From assembly GCA_937872275.1 (NCBI GenBank), contig CALMSE010000218.1:1-9014 (forward strand): a stretch of DNA of 9,014 nt, given 5' to 3'. Below are positions 5,138 to 9,014 of the stretch, piece after piece; the stretch's first letter is position 1, and each line of letters starts with the position of its first letter. This DNA is from an uncultured Leucobacter sp. (GTDB lineage Bacteria > Actinomycetota > Actinomycetes > Actinomycetales > Microbacteriaceae). The position numbers and the translations under genes were made by a program. The notes under the pieces were generated by a model, which did no database searches, was not told the DNA's origin, and worked only from the letters and a program-made list of their open reading frames with translations.

Positions 5138-7774
5138 GTGACGAGGATCGATGCGGCGGGCGCCGCGCCGGTTGGCGGCGCCTCCGCAGGCGCCGCACCG
5201 TACTGGGCGAGCACCGGCGAGGAGCTGGCCGCGGGGCTGGGCTCCTCCCCCGGCGGACTGAGTACTGCCGAGGCCGCGGCGCGGCTCCCCGAGACCCTCG
5301 CCCGGGCGATCCCGACCGGGCGAGGCCGCGGGGCCTGGCGGCTGCTCGCGAAGCAGTTCACCAGCCCGATCATCCTGATCCTCGTGGCCGCGACGGTGCT
5401 TTCGGGGGTGCTCGGCGACTGGCTCGACGCGAGCATCATCCTCGTCATCGTGGCGCTTTCCGGCCTGCTGGACTTCGTGCAGGAGCGCGGCGCGGCCGGC
5501 GCGATGGCCAGGCTGCTCGGTCAGGTCGCGCTCACCGCGACCGTGCTCCGCGGCGGTGCCCGCATCGAGGTGCCCTTCGAAGAGGTGGTGCGAGGCGACG
5601 TCATCGCCGTCTCGGGGGGCGACATCGTGCCCGCCGACGCGGCGGTGCTGACGGCCTCGATGCTGCAGCTCGACCAGTCGAGCCTCACCGGCGAGACCTT
5701 TCCCGCAGTGAAGGGCGCCGAGGCGAGCGCGGCCGATGCACCGCTCGGCGGGCGCGGCAACGTGCTCTACCGGGGCACGCACGTCGCGAGCGGATCGGGC
5801 ACCGCGGTGGTCGTGGCGACCGGCCGCGACACCGAGTTCGGGCGCATCGCGCAGTCGCTGCAGGAGCGGCAGCGCCCCACCGGCTTCGAGCGCGGCATGA
5901 CCCGCTTCGGTCTGCTGCTCACCCGTGTGATGGTGGTGCTGGTCGTGCTGATCTTCGCCGCGAACCTCATCCTGCAGCGGCCGCTGGTCGACTCGGCACT
6001 GTTCTCGCTGTCGCTCGCGGTCGGGCTCACCCCGCAGCTGCTGCCCGCGATCGTGGGGATCAGCCTCGCGCGCGGGGCCCGGGCCATCGCGAAGCACCGG
6101 GTGATCGTGAAGCGGTTGAACGCGATCGAGGACTTCGGCGCGATGAGCGTGCTCTGCACCGACAAGACGGGCACGATGACCGAGGGCAGCATCCGGCTGG
6201 ACGCGGCGCTCGGGGTCGACGGCGGCGCGGATCCCGGCCTGCTCCGCATCGCCGCGCTGAACGCGGGGCTGCAGCAGGGGCTCTCGAACTCGATGGACGC
6301 GGCGATCCTCGACGCGGCCCGCGCCGCGGGGGTCGCGCCGGGTGCGGGCGACGCCGCCCTCGGCGAGCTGCCCTACGACTTCGAGCGGAAGCGGCTCTCG
6401 GTGCTGGTGCGGGGAGAGGGCGCCGCGGCGGCGCTGCTCGTCACGAAGGGCGCGGTGCCGTCGGTGCTCGCGGTGTGCTCGCGGGTGCGCCGACCCGACG
6501 GCGGCGAAGCGACGATGGACGAGGCGCGCGCGGAGGTCGAGGCGACGGTCGAGCGGCTCGGCGGCGAGGGGATGCGGGTGCTCGCCGTCGCGACGAAGAC
6601 CCTGCCTGGCTTCGCAGCCGGGGTGCCTCCCACCGCGGCGGACGAGAGCGACCTCACCCTCGTCGGCCTGCTGGCCTTCGCCGATCCGGTGAAGCCCGAT
6701 GCCGCGGCCACGATCGCAGCCTTCGCCGAGGCGGGGGTGGGCGTGCGCATGATCACGGGCGACGCCCGGCCCGTCGCCCAGCACATCGCGGGCGGGCTGG
6801 GGCTCGATCCGGCGACGATCCTCACCGGTGGCCAGCTCGACGCGCTCGACGATGCGGCGCTCGCGAGCGCGGTCGCCGGGGCCGAGGTGTTCTGCGAGAC
6901 GAGCCCGCGGCACAAGGAGCGCATCATCCGCGCGCTGAGCGCCTCGGGGGTGACCGTCGGGTACCTGGGCGACGGCATCAATGACGCGCCGGCGCTGCAC
7001 GCCGCCGACATCGGCATCTCCGTTCGGGGCGCTGCCGATGTCGCCGCGGAGTCCGCCGAGATCGTGATGCTCGAGAACGAGCTGCAGTCGCTGCTCGACG
7101 GGATGCGGCAGGGGCGCAGCACCTTCGCCAACACGATGAAGTACATCTTCATGACGACGAGCGCGAACTTCGGCAACATGATCTCGATGGCGATCGCGGC
7201 CATCGTGCTGCCGTTCCTGCCGCTGCTCGCGGGGCAGATCCTCATGATCAACCTGCTCACCGACCTGCCGGCGACCGCGATCGCGACCGACCGGGTCGAC
7301 GCGGGCCGGCTCGCGAGGCCGCAGCGCTGGAACATGAGGCTGATCCGCAACTACATGATCGTGTTCGGCCTCGTCAGCTCGGCTTTCGACCTGATCACCT
7401 TCGCGGTGCTGCGGCTCGGGTTCGCTGCGGGCGAGGCGGAGTTCCAGAGCGCGTGGTTCCTCGGGTCCGTGCTGACGGAGGTGCTCGTGCTGTTCGTGCT
7501 GCGCACGCGCGGGCCGTTCTGGCGCAGCAGGCCGAGCGGGGTGCTCGTGTGGCTGAGCGCGCTGGTGGTGGTGCTCGCCTTCGCGATCGTGCTGACGCCT
7601 GCGGGAGATCTGCTGCGGCTGTCGCAGCCGCCGTTGCGGCTCGTGCTGCTCGTCGTCGGAATCTCGATCGCCTACTGCGCCGCGACCGAACTGATGAAGC
7701 TGGTGTTCTGGCGGGTGCCCGGGCACGCCCGCCCGGCACCGCAGGAGGCGTCGCGCTCTGCGGTCAGACGCTGA
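5138..7774 (+). CDS. P-type ATPase, Mg2+-translocating (MgtA-like, P3B) group
   Basis: P3B ATPases import Mg2+ across the cytoplasmic membrane at the cost of ATP. The product has 878 residues from the GTG, or 881 from the ATG at 5129. In GTG numbering the core motifs are all present: TGE of the actuator domain at 184-186, phosphorylated Asp342 in DKTGTMTE, the ITGD hinge near 542-545, and GDGINDAP at 611-618. Hydrophobic segments fit ten membrane helices: two near 77-115, two near 260-310 and six from about 670 to the end. The MgtA group is indicated by GLTPQLLPAI, VIVKRLNAIEDFGAM just before the phosphorylation site, and INLLTDLPATA in helix 6. Gln300 stands where most P-type pumps of this kind have Glu in the helix-4 P-E-x-L-P site. 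The first 20 residues are an Ala/Gly-rich low-complexity stretch. The stop overlaps the convergent amidotransferase gene. Mg2+ specificity is inferred, not proven. Confidence 0.88.
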   Translation: MTRIDAAGAAPVGGASAGAAPYWASTGEELAAGLGSSPGGLSTAEAAARLPETLARAIPTGRGRGAWRLLAKQFTSPIILILVAATVLSGVLGDWLDASIILVIVALSGLLDFVQERGAAGAMARLLGQVALTATVLRGGARIEVPFEEVVRGDVIAVSGGDIVPADAAVLTASMLQLDQSSLTGETFPAVKGAEASAADAPLGGRGNVLYRGTHVASGSGTAVVVATGRDTEFGRIAQSLQERQRPTGFERGMTRFGLLLTRVMVVLVVLIFAANLILQRPLVDSALFSLSLAVGLTPQLLPAIVGISLARGARAIAKHRVIVKRLNAIEDFGAMSVLCTDKTGTMTEGSIRLDAALGVDGGADPGLLRIAALNAGLQQGLSNSMDAAILDAARAAGVAPGAGDAALGELPYDFERKRLSVLVRGEGAAAALLVTKGAVPSVLAVCSRVRRPDGGEATMDEARAEVEATVERLGGEGMRVLAVATKTLPGFAAGVPPTAADESDLTLVGLLAFADPVKPDAAATIAAFAEAGVGVRMITGDARPVAQHIAGGLGLDPATILTGGQLDALDDAALASAVAGAEVFCETSPRHKERIIRALSASGVTVGYLGDGINDAPALHAADIGISVRGAADVAAESAEIVMLENELQSLLDGMRQGRSTFANTMKYIFMTTSANFGNMISMAIAAIVLPFLPLLAGQILMINLLTDLPATAIATDRVDAGRLARPQRWNMRLIRNYMIVFGLVSSAFDLITFAVLRLGFAAGEAEFQSAWFLGSVLTEVLVLFVLRTRGPFWRSRPSGVLVWLSALVVVLAFAIVLTPAGDLLRLSQPPLRLVLLVVGISIAYCAATELMKLVFWRVPGHARPAPQEASRSAVRR
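5175..5196. repeat. Perfect 8-bp hairpin inside the start of the ATPase gene
   Basis: GCGGCGCC (5175-5182) and GGCGCCGC (5189-5196) form a perfect 8-bp all-G/C stem with a 6-nt loop, 37 nt after the GTG start, in codons for an Ala/Gly-rich stretch. It could slow early translation or transcription. It could equally follow from the composition of this stretch. Confidence 0.5.
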
Positions 7775-8639
7775 GCGGCGCGAAGACGGCGGCCTCGCCG
7801 CGTCGGAACACGCCGATGGCGCCCGCTGGCACCTCGACCCAGGTGTGCTCGCTCCAGTGCAGTTCGAGCGACTCGGAGACCACGAGCTGCGCATCGTCGG
7901 GCAGGATGTCGGCCGCGCCGTCGGACGTGCGCAGCACCGTCGGGCCGGCGGCGTGGTACAGCGTCGGCGCCCGGGTGGCCTCGGCGTCGGGGCTGATCCA
8001 GCGCAGCGCGATCAGCCGCGAGCCGTCGGACGCGCAGATGGTGGCGCGGAACGGCTCGGAGATTCCGTGCTCACGCCGCGCGTGCTCGACCCGGCCCACC
8101 ATGCGGGTGAGCGCCGCAACGGGATCCTTCGCCAGCCCGTAACCGAGCGCCAGGTGAAAGCACACCTCGGAGTCCGCGTTGCCGAGGATCGAGGGGTAGA
8201 GCGACGGCTCGACGTCGAAGGTCAGCTCGCGCTTCAGCGCGGCGAACGCCGGCACCTCGCCGTTGTGCTGGAACATCCAGCCGCCGTGCACGAAGGGGTG
8301 GCAGTTCTGCTCGGCGATCGTGCCCCCGGGCGCCGCGCGAACGTGGGCGAGGAAGCAGCCCGACTCGATCTGGGCGGCGAGGTGCCGCAGGTTGCGGCTG
8401 TTCCACGCCGGGTCGATCTGGCGGTACTGCCCGAGGGAGCCCGCGCGCCCCGCCCAGGCGACGCCGAAGCCGTCGCCGTTGGTCGGGAAGGCACCGTCGC
8501 GGAACTGGGCGGCGAGGGGGTTGCCCGGCATGAAGAGGTCTCTGGCCAGCAGGCTCTGGTCGATGAGCGAGTGATCCGGGCGCACGAGCACGTCTTCGAG
8601 CGGGATCGGCGAGCCGAGATATGCGAGCCAGCGGCACAT
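7764..8639 (-). CDS. Class II glutamine amidotransferase (YafJ/EgtC-like)
   Basis: Class II (Ntn-type) amidotransferases use an N-terminal cysteine to release ammonia from glutamine or to cleave a gamma-glutamyl amide bond. The 291-residue product begins MCRWLAY, so removal of Met exposes the nucleophile Cys2. Other family elements follow: SLIDQSL (24-30), TNGDGFGVAW (53-62) with the oxyanion Asn-Gly pair, AHVRAAPGG (98-106), NCHPF (112-116), FQHNGEV (123-129), and NADSE (154-158). The length is normal for the stand-alone YafJ type. No ergothioneine genes (egtB, egtD) lie nearby, so an EgtC role is not supported by context. AAAGG lies 7 nt before the ATG at 8639. Its last 11 bp overlap the end of the convergent ATPase gene. 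The physiological substrate is unknown. Confidence 0.92.
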   Translation of the reverse strand: MCRWLAYLGSPIPLEDVLVRPDHSLIDQSLLARDLFMPGNPLAAQFRDGAFPTNGDGFGVAWAGRAGSLGQYRQIDPAWNSRNLRHLAAQIESGCFLAHVRAAPGGTIAEQNCHPFVHGGWMFQHNGEVPAFAALKRELTFDVEPSLYPSILGNADSEVCFHLALGYGLAKDPVAALTRMVGRVEHARREHGISEPFRATICASDGSRLIALRWISPDAEATRAPTLYHAAGPTVLRTSDGAADILPDDAQLVVSESLELHWSEHTWVEVPAGAIGVFRRGEAAVFAPLSV

Positions 8640-8677
8640 GATCCCGCCTTTCGGGTCGGCGGCTCAGGGTTGCTTCG

Positions 8678-8706
8678 AAGCTACCGCGAAACCGCGCGAT
8701 CCGCAC
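8678..8706 (-). promoter_or_regulatory. Putative amidotransferase promoter
   Basis: On the minus strand GTGCGG (8706-8701) and TAGCTT (8683-8678) are 17 bp apart. The arrangement resembles the putative dps promoter, which has TTGCGG, 16 bp and the same TAGCTT preceded by G. The leader would be about 30 nt and contain the ribosome site. Confidence 0.3.
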
Positions 8707-8726
8707 GGGTCAGGCGCGCCGTGCGG
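8701..8726. repeat. Inverted repeat CCGCAC / GTGCGG between the DUF1304 and amidotransferase genes
   Basis: A perfect 6-bp inverted repeat spans a 14-nt spacer that contains the palindrome GGCGCGCC (8713-8720). It begins 16 nt past the DUF1304 stop and covers the putative -35 of the amidotransferase gene. It may be a weak terminator for the upstream gene or an operator. No T-tract is present. Nothing else is seen in this 103-bp gap. Confidence 0.35.
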
Positions 8727-8742
8727 GCCGGGTCCGGCTCGT

Positions 8743-9014
8743 TCAGAGCGCCAGGCCGATCGCGAGGGCGATGACGGCGAGGGCCGGCAGCACGCCCTGG
8801 GTGAGCGCGGCTCTGGCCTTCCCCGGGCTCGAGAGCAGTAGCACGAGGGCCGCCGCGACCATCGAGCCCGTGCCGACGAACACGAGCGTCGCCGCTGCAA
8901 CAGTGTGCCCGAGCAACCAGAGCACGATCCCGAGCACCACCGCGATCGCGAGGAAGAGGTTGTAGAAGCCCTGGTTGAAGGCGAGCAGCTTCGTCGTCTG
9001 CGCCTCTTCCTCGG
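8743..9014 (-). CDS. DUF1304 family small membrane protein, 5' end beyond the window
   Basis: The frame is open from the window edge to a TGA at 8743-8745, giving 89 residues of a protein usually about 115-125 long; roughly the first 30 are missing. The visible part begins with a charged EEEAQTT stretch followed by FNQGFYNLFLAIAVVLG, matching the N-Q-G-x-Y-N-x-x-L-A hallmark of DUF1304. Three hydrophobic segments follow, in line with the family's four-helix membrane topology, and the last contains the TQGVLPALAVIAL segment typical of its C-terminus. The function of this family is not established. An internal ATG at 8940 should not be taken as the start, because the conserved motif lies upstream of it. 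It reads in the same direction as the amidotransferase, 103 bp downstream. Confidence 0.85.
   Translation of the reverse strand, partial: EEEAQTTKLLAFNQGFYNLFLAIAVVLGIVLWLLGHTVAAATLVFVGTGSMVAAALVLLLSSPGKARAALTQGVLPALAVIALAIGLAL

Noticed and set aside
4867..6984. Plus-strand open frame of 705 codons overlapping the flavoprotein end and the ATPase gene.
   Set aside because: Its translation is dominated by Arg, Gly and Ala with no domain pattern, and it runs out of frame with two genes whose motifs are intact.
3257..7894. Very long minus-strand open frame (the full frame is 2282-7894, 1870 codons) running antisense to the flavoprotein and ATPase genes.
   Set aside because: Only the part up to 3214 is a real gene (LysR regulator). 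The rest is Arg/His/Glu-rich low-complexity translation with no recognisable domain. It stays open because both sense genes have G/C at third codon positions, which removes stops from this antisense frame.
1..9014. Defence system, CRISPR, mobile element or phage content.
   Set aside because: No direct-repeat arrays, terminal inverted repeats, transposase, integrase, nuclease or helicase motifs were seen. All gene products belong to ordinary cellular families.

Overview
The window is a GC-rich chromosomal segment (roughly 70% G+C, estimated by eye) with tightly packed genes and strong G/C bias at third codon positions. Gene content (a Dps ferritin-like protein, a lone siderophore-interacting-protein domain, YafJ-type class II amidotransferase, DUF1304 protein, FrdA-like flavoprotein with a LysR regulator) and TANNNT-type -10 boxes close to start codons suggest an actinobacterium, plausibly of the family Microbacteriaceae. 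The family assignment is an inference. There are no tRNA or rRNA genes, insertion sequences, CRISPR arrays or phage genes.

Left part (1-1669): a glycerophosphodiester phosphodiesterase, cut by the window edge, faces left. Divergent from it across about 200 bp is a complete dps gene, whose upstream region holds a candidate iron-regulator (DtxR/IdeR-type) box. Convergent with dps, across a 20-bp gap containing a small hairpin, is a short protein carrying only the C-terminal NAD(P)H-side domain of siderophore-interacting ferric reductases. The dps/SIP pair points to iron handling.

Middle part (1724-5068): a GNAT acetyltransferase and a LysR-type regulator read leftward. The regulator is divergent from a 591-residue flavoprotein of the succinate dehydrogenase/fumarate reductase A family. 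All the catalytic residues of that family are visible in it, including the histidine used for covalent FAD attachment, but no iron-sulfur or membrane subunit lies nearby. The 78-bp divergent region contains two dyads, one of the LysR T-N11-A type, so the regulator probably controls the flavoprotein gene.

Right part (5138-9014): a P-type ATPase of the Mg2+-transporter (MgtA-like) group follows 60-70 bp after the flavoprotein. Its end overlaps by 11 bp the end of a convergent class II glutamine amidotransferase gene. A DUF1304 membrane protein, cut by the right edge, lies upstream of the amidotransferase on the same strand.

The window looks like ordinary core/accessory chromosome, and no clearly undescribed multi-gene system is visible. 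The points most worth checking are the iron box before dps, the orphan FrdA-like flavoprotein and its LysR operator, a repeated pattern of start codons 6-7 nt after a -10 box in genes that lack Shine-Dalgarno sites (leaderless transcription), and a Glu-to-Gln change at the membrane ion-site motif of the ATPase.
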